In this document: in pieces, positions 1 through 16,074 of the stretch
How the letters are laid out: every line of letters begins with the position of its first letter
Numbering within the stretch: the stretch's first letter is position 1
NCBI GenBank assembly: GCA_033439265.1
Contig: JAVTVX010000035.1
Location: 15,154,001-15,218,000, forward strand
Length of the DNA: 64,000 nucleotides
Reading direction: 5' to 3'
Source: Dillenia suffruticosa
Lineage: Eukaryota; Streptophyta; Magnoliopsida; Dilleniales; Dilleniaceae
Notes under the pieces: model-generated
Database searches by the model: none
What the model saw: the letters and a program-made list of their open reading frames with translations, nothing else
What the model was told of the DNA's origin: nothing
Translations under genes and position numbers: made by a program

Positions 1-490
1 TTGTACAACTAGTGCAAAACAAAATATTTGTACCATGGTTTTGTTGACATTATTCCATCTTATCTTTTTTAAGTCAAATAGGACCTGAAGGTAGACTTTT
101 GAAACTCATGCATGACGCTAAGTTGAAGGCTTCACTTATGGGAAGCTATTCTTAAAAGTAATTGGTTTTGCTTCTTTTATCCAAAGTGATCTCAGTTGCT
201 GTAAGAAGCATTTGTCTGTATTGTGTCTGCTTTATTTTTGTTGTTTTCCACGAGGCATGACCACCTTAGTTTTGTTTATTTATACAGCTGTATCCGTTAC
301 TAATTTCTGTTTCCAGAATTTCCACCAGTGGTTGTGAGATCGATTAGTTCCATTTATAAATTTTTAACACCTACACATACAAATTGAATGAATGCTTGTT
401 TGGGCATTATTATTATTATTATTTTTTTTTGGGGTTAAACTTTTCTCTTCATTTGAATGCTTTCCAGTCCTCTCACCTTAAATTTTGTAG
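1..490 (+). other. intron sequence upstream of the first visible UBC22 exon
   Basis: This stretch precedes the first recognisable exon and ends in a pyrimidine-rich run and a TAG acceptor at 488-490. It holds an (ATT)n/poly-T run near 408-430 but no segment encoding the expected N-terminal half of the E2 fold. It is read as intron, with the upstream exons lying beyond the left edge. Confidence 0.7.
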
Positions 491-772
491 GTTATTTCAT
501 TACGAAGATTTTCCATCCAAACATTGCAACCAATGGTGAGATTTGTGTCAACACCCTGAAGAAGGATTGGAACCCAAGTCTTGGATTGCGCCATGTACTT
601 ATTGTAAGTTCCCTTAGTTTAGCAATCAGATCCTCACACTTCCAATTATATTTCCAACTGAGTGTAGCCGTTACATTATAGTGCACCCCAGCTTGTTAAA
701 GCATATTTCTCATTTGTACAAAGTCCTATTGTTACATTTTCTACACTTCATTCTGTGAACTTTTTATTTATC

Positions 773-809
<37 letters not shown>

Positions 810-3800
810 ATTTATTTTTCCTCGTTCTTATGTTAGATGGCTTATGTCCCTTCATTTGATGCTGTGTTGCACCAACGTTTGTAGACATGGTTACCTTGAA
901 TTCTGTTGAATAGGGTTGTTAGATATGACACAACACAACACTTTCTAACTTATATTATTGTAAGTTTTTCATCTTTTAATGTCACCTTATGCTTGTCATA
1001 CCACGTCCAATGTCCCATGTCCGTATTTGCTTCATGGGTTTGATCTCAGCCCATTCTTTATGTTCTCTGAAACATTTTTATCTAATATAACTAAGCACTG
1101 GCGACAAGCATAATGGGTGCCAAACACGGTTAAGATATGAAGCATACTCCTATCCGACAAACAAATATAGTGGCAAAGTTAGATAAAATTTAGATGACAA
1201 TATAAATTCATTGATAGAAATCAGCAGCTAGATTTTTGAAAATTGAGTGAATATTTTCTTTCAAAGGCTTGTATCGACTGGATGTAGGGAAGCAATTTCC
1301 TCACAAAACCTTTTGGAGTTTACAAGTGGACACTGTTCACCTCTTATTTTGAATACTCTTAAGAGTTTCAGAAATTTTACAATTGGCTTTGAGTTCTCAA
1401 ATATCTTAAGGTATGATGTTTTCTTGTGCTAGGTGTGAATGGATGCTTAAAGCAATAGCTGGTTCGTCCTTGTCATCTATTTCAACATTCTCTTTCAATT
1501 TAATTGTTTATAAACTTTGCCTGCAAAAAAACCCTTTTGATCACTTCCAAATTCTAATCCTGTTTGAACTGCAAGATTTGTTGTCCTACATCATCTATAG
1601 AAAATGATTACCGACTGTGGTTTTAAAGAACTCATCAGTTAAGTTCCACTGCAAGCTATGAGCATGTTTGCCTGACGAGGAACCTGATAGACGCTGCTTC
1701 TTTATTAAATTCAGAATGCCTAGGTTAACTTCTGCACATACCTCTAAAGAGACATCCCAATAAATCACATGTGTAAATTGCCCAATTCCACAATTGCCAT
1801 GTAAAGTCTGTTCTATGGTTCAAATCATTTCTGAGAAGACTACCAAATATTTTTATGGAAAAATGTGTGATAAGGTTCTACATGTTCTGTTTCCTCCCTC
1901 TAGAATCAGAATGCCCCAATTAATAGGACAGTTTCCCAACACTGTCAGCTAGTTTTTTGGTCCAATAATTACACATTTAATGCAATCTGCTTTAACAGTA
2001 GATGTAACGATGGCTGTCTCATTTTTTATCTGCACTTTTTGTCACTTTTGGACTATCAAATCAATTGTTTATGGTTGACCTGCAAATTTATTATTATAAT
2101 TTCTGTTTTCAGGTTGTCAGGTGTCTACTTATTGAGCCATTTCCTGAATCAGCTTTGAATGAACAGGCTGGCAAGTTGCTGCTTGAAAATTATGATGAAT
2201 ATGCTAGGCTTGCAAGGTGAGCTAACCTCTGGTTTTTGGTATCTCTGTTTCCTGATCTCTTCCTTTTGCAAGCATTTGGAACTCTATTTTCCTTGAACAG
2301 GAAACATCTAAGTATAGGTTTAATACATTTCTTTGGATTAGTCCACAGAGGTAGATGCATGGATTAGGGTCGGACCATCAGGACATATGACAAGTTTAGA
2401 TAATGTTGGGTTTAGTGTCTGGTTGACATTGTAATGTCTCATTTGCATCTTGTTGAATTGCAGTTCCCTTGCTTAGCCTTTAATGACAGAAACCCTAAAA
2501 TCAGTTAGGCCAAAAGCCTTGTGTAAAAAAATATTTGGTTCCATGCCAGAATCTTAGGACTCATTTACTGATGTAGACCCTCCAGGCATCCTGGAAACTA
2601 AGTCAAACCTTGATAGCAAATGATCATCACTAGCTTGCTTGGTTTTTGGACAAGTTGATTAATTTTTCTACACTCAATAGTTAATGGGGTCCCTATACTC
2701 CTAGCGAACTGCATTCTAGATTCATAGAATCCAAATCATGGTACTTTTGCAACCCAGTTCATTGAAATTGGCAAGTGGAACTTGATATAGGTTTAAAAAA
2801 GTTGACAAAATGCAAAGGACATAATTAGCATGAATATTTTAATACCTAAAATGATTATATGTTCAACACTTATTTTCTTATACTTATTTGTTTCGGTATA
2901 CTCAAATATTATTTCACATGTAATTATCACCGAAAATCACATGCAAAAAAATGTATATTACTTGAGTGATAGCAACTACCAGTAGAAAATGGTAGTTTAA
3001 CATCTAGCCAAGGCTTTCCCCCATGTAAGGTAAGGTGCCATGTTCTTATTCCATACTGGGTTCAATGTCTAATCTCCTTTGATTGAAACAAATTTATGCT
3101 GGTCTAAAGGTAATCAAGTATCGATGGGTGGTCTTTAGACAATTAATTTTACTCGCAACTGAACTTTAACTTCATAAATTTATCTGGACTTCTTAATGGA
3201 CTCTGAATGATTATTTTTGGATAAAATTATGTTTATAAAGAAATACACAAGGAAGTGGGTGATGGTTCTCATGTTCTCCACTCTTGGATTTGGGATTCTC
3301 TTTTGTCCATTACTTTGACTTATTGGTCTTCTATGCTTTGCTTGGCTCCTATTCAATGTTTTGGAGGGATATTCAATGTTTTGGGATGTTTATTTCTTAA
3401 GGAATCTTAATGATAGCTGTGTTATTTTCTTTCCTAATGTCCCTTTTATGTGGAAATGAACCTTCTCTAAATATCCCGATACTCAAATTTAGAATCTTGA
3501 TATTTCAGGTTTGGTCTTGCAAATGTCTTTTTCATCACGTTATCTGCAAATCCCCCCTCCCCGTGCGTGCGTGTGGGTATGGGGCACCCTTTTCCATTAA
3601 TCAATTTTATTTGGAAGTTTAGGTTTTTGCTAAACTTAGGGCTTTTATTTTGTTTATGATGCTTAACAATATCAATACTAATGACTTGTTACGAAAGAGA
3701 CCTTCTAAAGCTGTTTCTCTGGATGTTTTGTATTATGTGTTTCAATAAATATGAAACTAGAGATCACAAGTTCCTTTATCATTACATGGCGTGGGAGATG

Positions 3801-4320
3801 TGGAATCACCTCTTTGTATTCTGTGATAATCAGTGGGTTTGTGTAGGGGCTTTGAGTTGTTTTTTTCCTGTAAAAAATTAAAAAAAAAAAATGAAGGGGG
3901 TAAGTATTAGGTGGACTTCATAACTTTATTTGGTTATGAAATTGTGTTTCATACTTGTCTTATAGGCTCTATACCGGTATTCATGCTTTGAAACCAAAAC
4001 CTAAGTTCAAATCAGGGGCTATTTCTGAGTCAACTACAGCCCTGAATGTGGACCAGACTAACACATCAATGATCCATTTGGACCCAAAGTCGGCAGTTCC
4101 TGCTACCACATTGCCATTACCTTCCCCACTGGCCACCTCTACGGCAGCAGCCAAAGGTAATAATGTCCCAGATCAACCTGCCGCTATTCTCGCTGCAACA
4201 ACCGAGACAGGAGCTAGTGGGATCGCAGCATCAACACTGAAAAGGGAAAGTGGATTAGCAAAAATTCAAGCAGACAAAAAGAAGATGGATGCAAGAAAGA
4301 GAAGCCTGAAGAGATTATAA
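491..4320 (+). CDS. UBC22: ubiquitin-conjugating enzyme E2, UBC22/UBE2S type (3' part, three exons)
   Basis: Three exons are visible: 491-603, 2113-2216 and 3966-4320 (stop at 4318-4320), all with GT/AG boundaries and compatible phases. A Gly codon is split at the first acceptor and an Arg codon (AG/G) at the last junction. The ~190 visible residues contain the E2 core: FHPN, then [12 protein letters not shown] with the catalytic Cys, then [28 protein letters not shown] and [13 protein letters not shown] Ser/Thr/Ala-rich linker follows, then a basic C-terminal tail ending [14 protein letters not shown]. From memory this matches Arabidopsis UBC22 along its length. Known family role: UBE2S-type E2s extend Lys11-linked ubiquitin chains with the anaphase-promoting complex, the basic tail being the docking element; that this gene does so is inferred. 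The N-terminal exons lie outside the window. No defect is seen in the visible exons. Confidence 0.95.
604..2112 (+). other. UBC22 intron (between visible exons 1 and 2)
   Basis: A 1.5-kb GT...AG intron (gtaagt donor at 604, ttttcag acceptor at 2106-2112). It is AT-rich and contains a (CT)n microsatellite. No coding segment or complete transposon was recognised inside it. Confidence 0.9.
776..804. repeat. (CT)n microsatellite
   Basis: About 14 CT units in a row within the UBC22 intron, followed by TATTTATTTATTT. Confidence 0.95.
2217..3965 (+). other. UBC22 intron (between visible exons 2 and 3)
   Basis: A 1.75-kb GT...AG intron (gtgagc donor at 2217, tataG acceptor ending 3965). It is AT-rich. 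A 17-bp direct repeat (attcaatgttttggagg-like) occurs near 3352-3385. Short open frames at 3410-3622 and 3681-3881 resemble nothing known and are taken as chance. Confidence 0.9.
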
Positions 4321-5459
4321 ATGTTAGGGAAAAAGAGCCATCGTATAACAATTATTGAGTTTGTGGTTTAAGTTTGTTGGCGTTGGTTTCATGTGTGTGA
4401 GAGAGGGCACAAACTGGTACCAGTCAAATGTTGAATTGCAGGCGGTGTTATCTAAGTAAAATGAATGATTCTTGTCATTAAGAAAAATGGAGATTCTTCT
4501 GCTTGCGTTTAGATTGACATTCTTGGTTTTGGTATGGATGAGACTGAAAATATTTGAATTATCCTCACAGATGTTCCCACAAGCTCTCTGCAATCCCCCC
4601 TCCCCCTCCCCCCGGCGGGATATTACCATCATAATGTCTTTATTCTGGTGGCTTATTCGTCAGCTGTTTTCAGCTGTTTTCATGGATGTAAAAATATTTT
4701 TCCTTTGGGTGATTAGCTGTTGCGGGCATTTTAACTGAGCAAGGACGATGGAATGATTCATGTTTAAAATTTGTTGAAACATAGAACTAAAATGACATTG
4801 TTTATTTAAGAAAATAAAATACACAGATTTGTTTTCGAGGTATGAACAAGCAGTGATGTGAGATTTTGGACAGATTCTTACTTGAGACATTCAATGCCCA
4901 AGAAGGGTGAAAGAACGAAGCCTAGTGAATTCGGCGGTCTGCACATTACATGACTTTTGATGTCTGATCCTCCGCTTTTACACCACCAGAATTGGACATA
5001 GAAGTCTGTTCCAATATCTACATCTGCATGAATAGATGCACTGATCTCTAAATAAAAAGTAGTGTGGTATGATCACTCATTACAATGCTTGCACGGAGGG
5101 TAGGAAACTGACATCCAGAATCTCAAGCATTTCAGGAAGTTCATAAGAGTAAGGAAAAAAGGAAATTGTAGCAGGCAGTTCAAGGTTCAAATTAAACAAA
5201 TAATGTTAAAAACAAGGCTACCAAGAAGGAAAAAAGGGGGCGGGGGGGAGAAGATAGAAGTAAAACAAGAAAAGCGTACTACAAAAAAGATCCACGGCAC
5301 ACACCTCAAACATAATAATAACTTACAACCATTTGACCAACAGGACGCCACCTCCAAGGGTTCAATTTCAAAACCCATTAAATGAAATGATTAAAAAGAA
5401 GCTCCCTTTTCTAACTAAGCTTTTAAAAGTTTTTCGTTTTTTCCTCTTGGGAGAAGTCA
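4321..5459. other. intergenic: convergent 3' UTRs of UBC22 (+) and calmodulin (-)
   Basis: The two genes converge here. AATAAA-type signals on + occur near 4813 and 5051, and C/G homopolymer runs lie at 4596-4614 and 5227-5243. No additional gene is visible. Confidence 0.6.
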
Positions 5460-8059
<2,600 letters not shown>

Positions 8060-8345
8060 GTTCTCGTTTCTGTCTCTTTCTTCGCAGACGCCTTTTCTAG
8101 CTGCTGCTCTCTCTCTCTCTCTCTCTATATCCCTTGGGAGAACCACAGGAGAAAATAGCTTTGGATCAAACCGATGGTTAATAAGAAGGGAAGGGGGGCA
8201 CAACTCAGGAGTGGACGAAGTCAAACGCCTTCCTTCCGACAAATTGCTTCCGTCATCTATTTCTTTTCTATCCTAAATAAAGAACAGGGACACCCCATGC
8301 CACGCCCTCCTCTCCATTCTCTCTCTCTATATATTTAATTTAACT
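8060..8345 (-). promoter_or_regulatory. calmodulin 5' UTR and core promoter
   Basis: Upstream of the ATG on the minus strand lies a GA-rich leader (CT on +, 8107-8127). Near 8327-8335 is a TATATA element (tatatattt on +) followed on the transcribed side by another GA run, so transcription would start around 8290-8300. GA/CT-rich leaders are common in plant housekeeping genes. The start site is inferred only. Confidence 0.5.
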
Positions 8346-9927
8346 TGATAAATTTCAACTCGAGCATTTCTATTCTCATAAAATATATTAAAAATTATCA
8401 TATTTATTACAAAAATTCTACTCCACTAGAAATGTATAAAATTAAAAATTATCTATGAATTTTTTCTTTTGTAATACAAATATTTTTTGTCATTTAAAAC
8501 TTTATAAATATCTAAAAAAAGAAATGATTTGTTAATGAAATTATTTTTAAATGACTGCTTGAGTTTATTATTTTTCTCTTTTAAATGAAGAGCCAAGATC
8601 TTTGATCACAAAAAGCACTATCTTTAAACATTATGAACATAAAACTTATATCTACCGCATCAATCTTATTATGAAATTAACCAAAATAATGTATTTACTA
8701 TATTAAAAATCTAAGTATTGCATCTTCATAGACTTTCCCAAATTCTTATTTTATTTATTAACAAATAACCAATAGTTATTTTTTAATCCGCTACAAATCA
8801 CCATTTGGATAAGTTCAATTTATTTAACTTGTTTTGTTTTTAATTAAAATAGAAATTTTTACGTAAAATAAAATTAATTTTTTAAGTAGAAATTTGATAT
8901 CCGAATCAAAATGATTAAAATGCATGATTTTCAAATTTTTAAGAAAATTTGTAAAATTCCATTTTCATTTAAAATTTAGTATAGTTTTCTCATATTTCAA
9001 CCATAAAATCTAAAAGAGAAATTTCCGTCAAGATTTTATAACTAAAAAACTTTTAACATTTCATGCCTCCAGACTGTGCACTGTTGTTTTGGGTCTCCAG
9101 ACATATCCTTTTATCTACCCTAAAGAATACATTGGATTAAAAAGGTTTTGCACGTGAATCAGATATTGGGATTTTTATCTCTCGGGCTATTTTCATTAAC
9201 TAGGCAACTTCACTTTCACAATGTACGATAAATAGGCATACTGACCATCAGAGAATTCCCTACTATTGAATATGTGTAACTATTAGATTTCATGATAGAA
9301 AGAGAGGGGAAGAATCAAAAATGTAAAATGTCCCTTTCCCTAATTACTTTTTTGGCTTTCCATAAATTGGAGTTGAACTCGGTTGCTCTCGAGCCCTTTC
9401 ATTTATTAAGCTCCCGTGCCTACAAAGAAATCCTTGAGGGCTTACCATTCTGGCGTACTAAAAGTGCGATAGGGGAGAATACGTTAACTCAAAATATGTA
9501 CTTCGATTGATCTCTTTGATTGTCTCTTTTTTCTATAAAACAAAATAGAATTTGAGATGGAAGTGATCTCATTTAATCATTTTTATGAGTTCAATGTTCA
9601 TTATTTCGTATATTATTACTATCAAAGAATATGGTGAGTCGGTGAAGACATCTTTATTCGACTTTGAGATGCTTCACAAATTCTGCATGTTCCATTGCAA
9701 CCTTCGCAATTAAGTAGAAGGGGCCACTCCGCCTGCTCCTTCCCTTGGCTAACTCCACCCTTTGCGAGATAATGACTAAAGTTAACAAAATAATTGAGAG
9801 AAAATAACGATTTGCTTCCATTAGCATATTAGAAAATAATAAAATTGAAAGAACTCCTATAACGATTCGATTCGTAAGGTTTTAGTATCACAACTATATT
9901 GCATCAAGCCAAATTAGAAAATAAAGT
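8346..9927. other. AT-rich intergenic region between calmodulin and the first copia element
   Basis: It is very AT-rich, except for a more balanced stretch at about 9280-9780. No open frame resembles a known protein and no terminal repeats of a mobile element were found. Confidence 0.5.
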
Positions 9928-9932
9928 ATTGT

Positions 9933-10518
9933 TGTTGTAAAAATAAATTCAAATGACAATATTGATTGATTTAATTAATCATTATGATCGATATAATCAA
10001 TTATCAACTATTCAATTATAATAATTGATTTAATCAATTATTATAATTGAACTAATCATTACAATTAATTTAATCAATTATATATATTTAATTAGCTTAA
10101 TCAATTATTAAAATTGATTTACTTAACGATTATATATTTGGTTGATTTATTTAGTAATTGATTTATTCAATCATTATAAATTTAAAAATTCGACTTTATT
10201 TTCCTCTTTACCAATTTAATTGTGATTCTTTTCCTTTTCTCTAATGACTAATTTCTTATATAAATAGGATCCCTCTCCATACTTCGTAATCTCAAGCAAG
10301 TAAAGACAATCTTTTCTTTTGCAATTAGTTTTCTCTTTTCTCTTATAATATTCTTTAATAATCAATATTTTTTCTCTATTTTTTCTTCTTCTTTTTCGTA
10401 TTCTTGACATTATATTTGTAATTTTATTTTGGTATGATTCTCCTACGTAAAAGTGGTTCTAGATTATACGTCTAGAAACACACGAGGAGTCTAATTCCGA
10501 GATTAAAATTTTCCAACA
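9933..10518 (+). repeat. 5' LTR of the copia element
   Basis: Begins TGTTG and ends CCAACA. It matches 14,665-15,246 over its length. Its first ~230 bp are made of repeated ATTGATTTAATCAATTA-like palindromes. Confidence 0.95.
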
Positions 10519-10530
10519 TGGTGTTAGAGC
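10519..10530 (+). other. primer-binding site (initiator tRNA-Met)
   Basis: TGGTGTTAGAGC directly abuts the 5' LTR. It resembles the usual copia site TGGTATCAGAGC with two differences. Confidence 0.85.
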
Positions 10531-13500
10531 AAATTTTGAATTATTCCTCTTCAAGGTTAGGAAATCATTCTTTTCAAATGATTTCTTTTTCACAATCATT
10601 CTCTTTCATTTTTCTTACCTCTTCAAATTATTTTCAATGGACTGCTCATATTAAGAGGTTTTTAAACTCAAGAAATCTCTTGGATCACATTATAAAGGAA
10701 CTTTTTGATGAGTTAGATCCAATATTCAAAAAATGAAAAATGAGGGATAACCAAGTGTTCATCATATTCACAAGTTTTATAAATCAAATTCATAAAACTA
10801 TGGTTATTTGCTCTCCAAATCTAAAACCCTTTGAAATCAAATGTACAATCTTTATGGGCAACAATCGAATTTATGAAAGGTTTTCGAGGTAAAGAGGCGA
10901 ATTACCAATATCAAGAAAGATGAGAAAATGTTCTCTCAACTATTTGGCGAATATGAAACTTTTGGAATGAATTCAAAATTTTGAGGTCGGTATCACAACC
11001 AACCTCAAAATTTTACAAAAAAAAAAAAAAAGAGGATGAAAACAAGTTTTTTGGACTCCTCATTTCTCTTGAAGTGCAATTCACACATGTTCGTCCAAAA
11101 ATCCTTCAAATGAAGGATTTTCCTTCATACCAAGAAGTGAGATCTATGATTCAACGAGCAGAAGCAAATATGAATCTTGAGAATGCTTGCCAATCCAAAG
11201 TAGAAGGGTATGGTTTCAATTCAACTACAGAAGGGTAAGTGGCCAACGAGGTGAAACACATGACCAAAAAGATATGTGCTTACTGTGAAAAGCCTAATCA
11301 TTCACAAGAAAAATATTGGTTTCTTCATCTCACCTGAAACTTGAGCACTTGAAAAGAAAGGGACAAATCTCCTCAAATATGGCCCAAAATGTAGCACTTG
11401 AGTCAACAATCAAAAATATTGTTTCAAAAGTGCTGCTCAAACAAGTAATGACCAATCCAGATATTTGTTTAAATTCAACTTTAAATTTCCAAGATTAGTT
11501 AGTAGATTTTGGTTGCGATTATCATATGGTTAGGGACAAAAAGAAATTTAAAAAATTAAAACTTCTTCCAAATCATAAGACAGTCAAGGTCGCTAATGGG
11601 AATAATTTGAATGTAATAGAATTCGGAGAACTTGATATTTTTGAAGAAAAAAACTCTAACACTTTATATGTTCCCGAATTTTTATCTAATTTTATGCCTA
11701 TTAATCAAATTATTAAAGATCAAAATTATAAAATTATATTTGATCCTGACGCTGTTGTTTTTCAAGATCTCAAAACAAACAAAGTGATTGGTAGGGGATT
11801 CAGGAGAAACAACATATATTTTTTGAATCAAGAGAATCATGTACACACGGCATATTAAGAAGAAAATTATATTTTATTGCATGCTAGATTAGAACATCCC
11901 AATAAATAAGTTTTGAAATACCTATTTCCAACAAAAAATTGTAAAGATAGATATTGTGAAGTTTGTATTTTTGGAAAAGAAACTCGAACGCATTATCCGA
12001 TTTCGGAAACAATTTATAAAAACACTTTTAATCTTGTACATTCTGATATCTGGACATCTACTGTAGTATCTAGACGAGATTTTAAACATTTCATATCTTT
12101 TATTGATCACGAGACTAGATATATATGGATGTATATGCTCACTTCAAAAGTATAAGCATTCGAAACATTTAAAAGTTTCTACAATTATATCACTAAACAA
12201 TATAATACAAATATAAAAATATTTAGAACTGACAATAGGGGGAATATATGAATCATGCATTCATAACTTTTCTAGAAGAAAATGGAATAATCCACCAAAT
12301 CTCATGTCCATATACCTCCCAACAAAATAGAATAGTCGAAAGAAAAAATCGACATTTACTTGAAATAGCAATAACAATCATGTTCTATGCTAACATACAT
12401 AAAATTTTTTGGAGCGATGCAATTAGCACTGCCGCTCACCTAATTAATCGCTTACCCACTAGAATACTCCAAGAAAAATCTCCCTTAGAAGTCCTCACTA
12501 AGACTAAATCAAATAATACTCACTTAAAAGTGTTTGGATGCATATGTTATATACATATACTAGAACAATTTAGAAATAAATTGGATAAAAAAGTGAGACG
12601 GTGTGTTTTCATAGGATATAGGTCATTTCAAAAGGGTTATATATGTTATGATCCTATGACTAACAAAATATACACATCAAAAGATGTGATATTTGTAGAA
12701 AATGAATTCTATTTTGTAGATACAAGCGAAACAAGAATACCACAAAAAGAAGATCTGTAAATTTTCTTGTTAACTCCAAAAGAAATTAGCAATCCCTCTC
12801 GCCAATCTAATGAACAGGAAAATCTAGAACAAGGCAAAAGAGAGGATCACCAGAAAATTTTGAGCAAAGGGAAAATAGAAACTCCTTCAAAACTGAAAAA
12901 AGTATGGAGCAAGGGGGAGACAAAACCCAAGAAGACTTACTTCCTTCAGAAGTAAATGAAGAGTCCAATAATTCGTCATCATCTTCACCACCACTCAGAA
13001 GGTCAACAAGGATGAGATTTCCTCCATCAAGATGGGAACACTACATCTCTAAGGTCACATCTTATCCTATTGCTGACTATTATACTACGACTATTATTTC
13101 CTCAAGTCTCCAAGTATTTTTGAGTGGCATTGATCAAATACAGAAGCTTAGAAATTTCAATGAGGCCAATAATCACTTAGAATAGAGGAAAACAATGAAA
13201 GAAGAGCTAGATATTCTCACAAAAAACAAGACTTGGGAAATAACTAGTCTCTTAAGAGGAAAGAAAGCAGTCGGATGCAAATGGGTTTATAAGATAAAAT
13301 ATAAAAGTGACGGTTCAATTGATCGCTATAAGGCTAGACTTATAGCCAAAGGGTTTACTCAGACTTATGGAGTGGACTATACGGAGACCTTTGTACTTGT
13401 AGCAAAAATGAACACTATAAGGGTTCTCTTACTCTTGCCACCAATAGGAGTTGGCCAATGTACTAGATGGACGTAAAAAAATGTCTTCTTACAAGGGGAG

Positions 13501-14664
13501 CTAGAAGAGGAGGTCTATATGCATCTACCTCAAGGGCTCAATCAAAGTCACGAAAGACGAGTGTGCAGACTAAAGAAAGCTATCTGCGATCTCAAACAAT
13601 CTTCTTGGGTCTGGTATGCAAACTAAGCTCTGCGCTTCTTAATTACAACTTTAAAAAATGCAATAGTAATTCCTCCTTATTTACTAAATTTGATAATGAA
13701 AGAATTACTATTGTGCTCATATACATTGATGATATCATTGTTACTGAAAGTGATATGAGTTAAATTGATCAAATTAGAAATTTCCTTAAATTTAGTTTTG
13801 AAGTTAAAGATTTAGGGCTACTAAATACTTTTTAAGAATAGAACTTACCTACTCTCACAAATGGCTTGTCCTATTCCAAAGAAAGTATACTCTTGATCTT
13901 TTACAGGAGATAGGTAAATTGGGAGCAAAACCAACGATTGGCCCTAGCTCAACTTCTGAAGAAGAAATGAATTTTCACAGATATACATAGGTACCAGAGA
14001 CTCGTTGCGAAGCTCATTTACCTAACTATCATCGGACCCGACATTGCATATATTGTGAGTCAAATTAGTCGGTACATGCATGCTCCTAAAGTATGTCATT
14101 GGAAGGCAGCTGAAAGGATTTTTAGATATCTTAAAGGGTCTCTCGGGAGAAGAATATGCATGAAAAATAATCAAAGTTCAGAAATTATGGGCTATTGTGA
14201 TGCGAATTGGACCGAAAATTCAATGGATAGAAAATCCACCACAAGTTATTGCATATTTGTTGGTGGGAATCTCGTATCTTGGAAAAGCAAGAAATAATCT
14301 GTAGTTTCAAGATCAAATATAGAATCTGAGTACAGAGCCATGGCAGTAGCAGGCAGCAAGATCGTTGGCTAAAAGTTGAAGAATTGGGATTTCTAGTCAC
14401 TTCCCCTATCAAACTCTGTTGCGATAATTAGTCTGCTATTCATATTGATTCTAATCTTGTCTTTCATGAGAAAACAAAACATATTGAAGTCGATTGTCAT
14501 TTCATTCGCCAAAAGTTTGAAGACAAGACTATAGTCACTCCTCACGTGAAGAGTAATGAGCAGCTTGCTGATATTTTTACCAAGGGAATTACGGCAAGTC
14601 ACATACAAAATATTCTCAGCAAGTTAGCTTCCATAAATATCTATTCGTCAAACTTGATGGGAAG

Positions 14665-15246
14665 TGTTAAAATAAATTTAAATGACAATATTGATTGATT
14701 TAATCAATTATTATGATTGATCTAATCAATTATCAACCATTCAACCATAATAATTAATTTAATCAATTATTATGATTGAACTAATCATTATAATTAATTT
14801 GGTTAATTATATATATTTGGTTGGCTTAATCAATTATTAAGATTGATTTACTTAACCATTATATATTTGGTTGATTTATTTAATAATTGATTTATTCAAT
14901 CATTATAAATTTAAAAAATTAACTTTATTTTCCTCTTTACCAATTTTATTGTGATTCTTTTTCTTTTCTCTAATAGTTAGTTTCTTGTATAAATTGGACC
15001 CCTCTCTACATTTTGTAATCAAGCAAGTAGAGACAATCTTTTCTCTTACAATTACCTTTCTTTCTTCTCTTGTAATATTCTTTAGTAATCAATATTATTT
15101 TCTTCATTCTTTTTTCTTCTTTTTCATATTCTTGACATTATATTTTTAATTTTATCTTGATATAATTCTCTTACGTAAAAGTGATTATAGATTATATGTC
15201 TAGAAACACACAAGCAGTCTAATACTAAGATTAAAATTTTCCAACA
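14665..15246 (+). repeat. 3' LTR of the copia element
   Basis: Begins TGTTAAAATAAAT and ends CCAACA. A purine-rich GATGGGAAG lies just upstream as the likely polypurine tract, and the target duplication attgt follows. Confidence 0.95.
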
Positions 15247-15251
15247 ATTGT

Positions 15252-16074
15252 ATCATAAACAAGGCCAACAAAAGTTATTGAACACAAACCTATTTTGCTC
15301 ACATCGACATATATATTAGGACCAATAACAAAAATGGGGAGGCTTTGTTCCAAACAAAATGTACATATGAAATATCCCCCAAATTGGATACGGTTGACCT
15401 TTGGAATATTATCTTAAACTCTATATTCCTAAGTCACGTTTTCATGACCACTTCCTACATGCATCCCACCGACTCCTTGGCTACCTAGGGAGGAAGAGAA
15501 ATATACCAAGGTTTTGAACCAGGACTAGTACAAATATTAAACAAATAATAAGTGAAATGTTCAATCAATATATTATAATATCCTACAAAAGGCACCATCA
15601 AAACAATGTCAACAGTAATGTTTCGGTTATCAAAGTGTTGTCAAACCCTAGAGATATGCTTTAAATTAGATTTCCCAAAATATGGATCCAGTATCAAAGA
15701 TCAAGTCAAACTAATGTTAGTTGTAGTATTTTTAATATTTAGAAATCTAAAAGCTAATAAATATTAAAAAAATTAACAAAAATTCAAATTCTGACAAATG
15801 TTTGTAGATTAATAGATATTCAAAAACTATAGTATTTTTACCCTTCAAAAGATACGATTTTATTCATAATAACTTATAAGAGTTATTCGTTCATAAAATA
15901 GTGATAATGTAAATAATCCTAAAATTTTTGAAAAAGTTATGTTAGATATCAACTTTTTTGTCCCCAAGGGGACAGTCTAATGATACAAATCTCTTCTCCC
16001 AACCTGATAATTCCAAATTCAAATTTCTGTACAACTAGAAAAAAAAAGATATCAACTTCTTCAATGACAAGAAA
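15252..16074. other. flank between copia remnants, nothing recognised
   Basis: AT-rich with no coding signal. A short segment at 15,955-16,050 ends in an A-run and faintly resembles a SINE, but the match to RNA polymerase III boxes is too weak to call. Confidence 0.4.

Larger units (their letters stand above)
9933..15246 (+). mobile_element. Ty1/copia LTR retrotransposon, fossil
   Basis: A 5.3-kb element with LTRs of 586 and 582 bp, flanked by a perfect 5-bp target-site duplication attgt (9928-9932 and 15247-15251). A primer-binding site complementary to initiator tRNA-Met directly follows the 5' LTR. Parts in copia order on +: gag with a zinc-knuckle region (~10,530-11,480), protease region (~11,490-11,860), integrase (~11,880-12,760, including SCPYTSQQNRIVERKNR), reverse transcriptase (~13,190-14,000, including [19 protein letters not shown] and YIDDI) and RNase H (~14,000-14,620, including CDANW and GGNLVSWKSKK). 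The LTRs differ by roughly 9-10% by eye, suggesting a few million years. It is broken at about ten or more places. Confidence 0.95.

Noticed and set aside
1247-1607. Short + frames in the UBC22 intron
   Set aside because: They interrupt no known domain, have no recognisable product, and lie between exons whose junction is fixed by protein similarity.
9280-9780. More GC-balanced stretch that could be organelle-derived
   Set aside because: No segment could be matched with confidence to a plastid or mitochondrial gene from memory.
15955-16050. Possible SINE ending in an A-run
   Set aside because: The resemblance to RNA polymerase III A and B boxes is weak and no target duplication was found.
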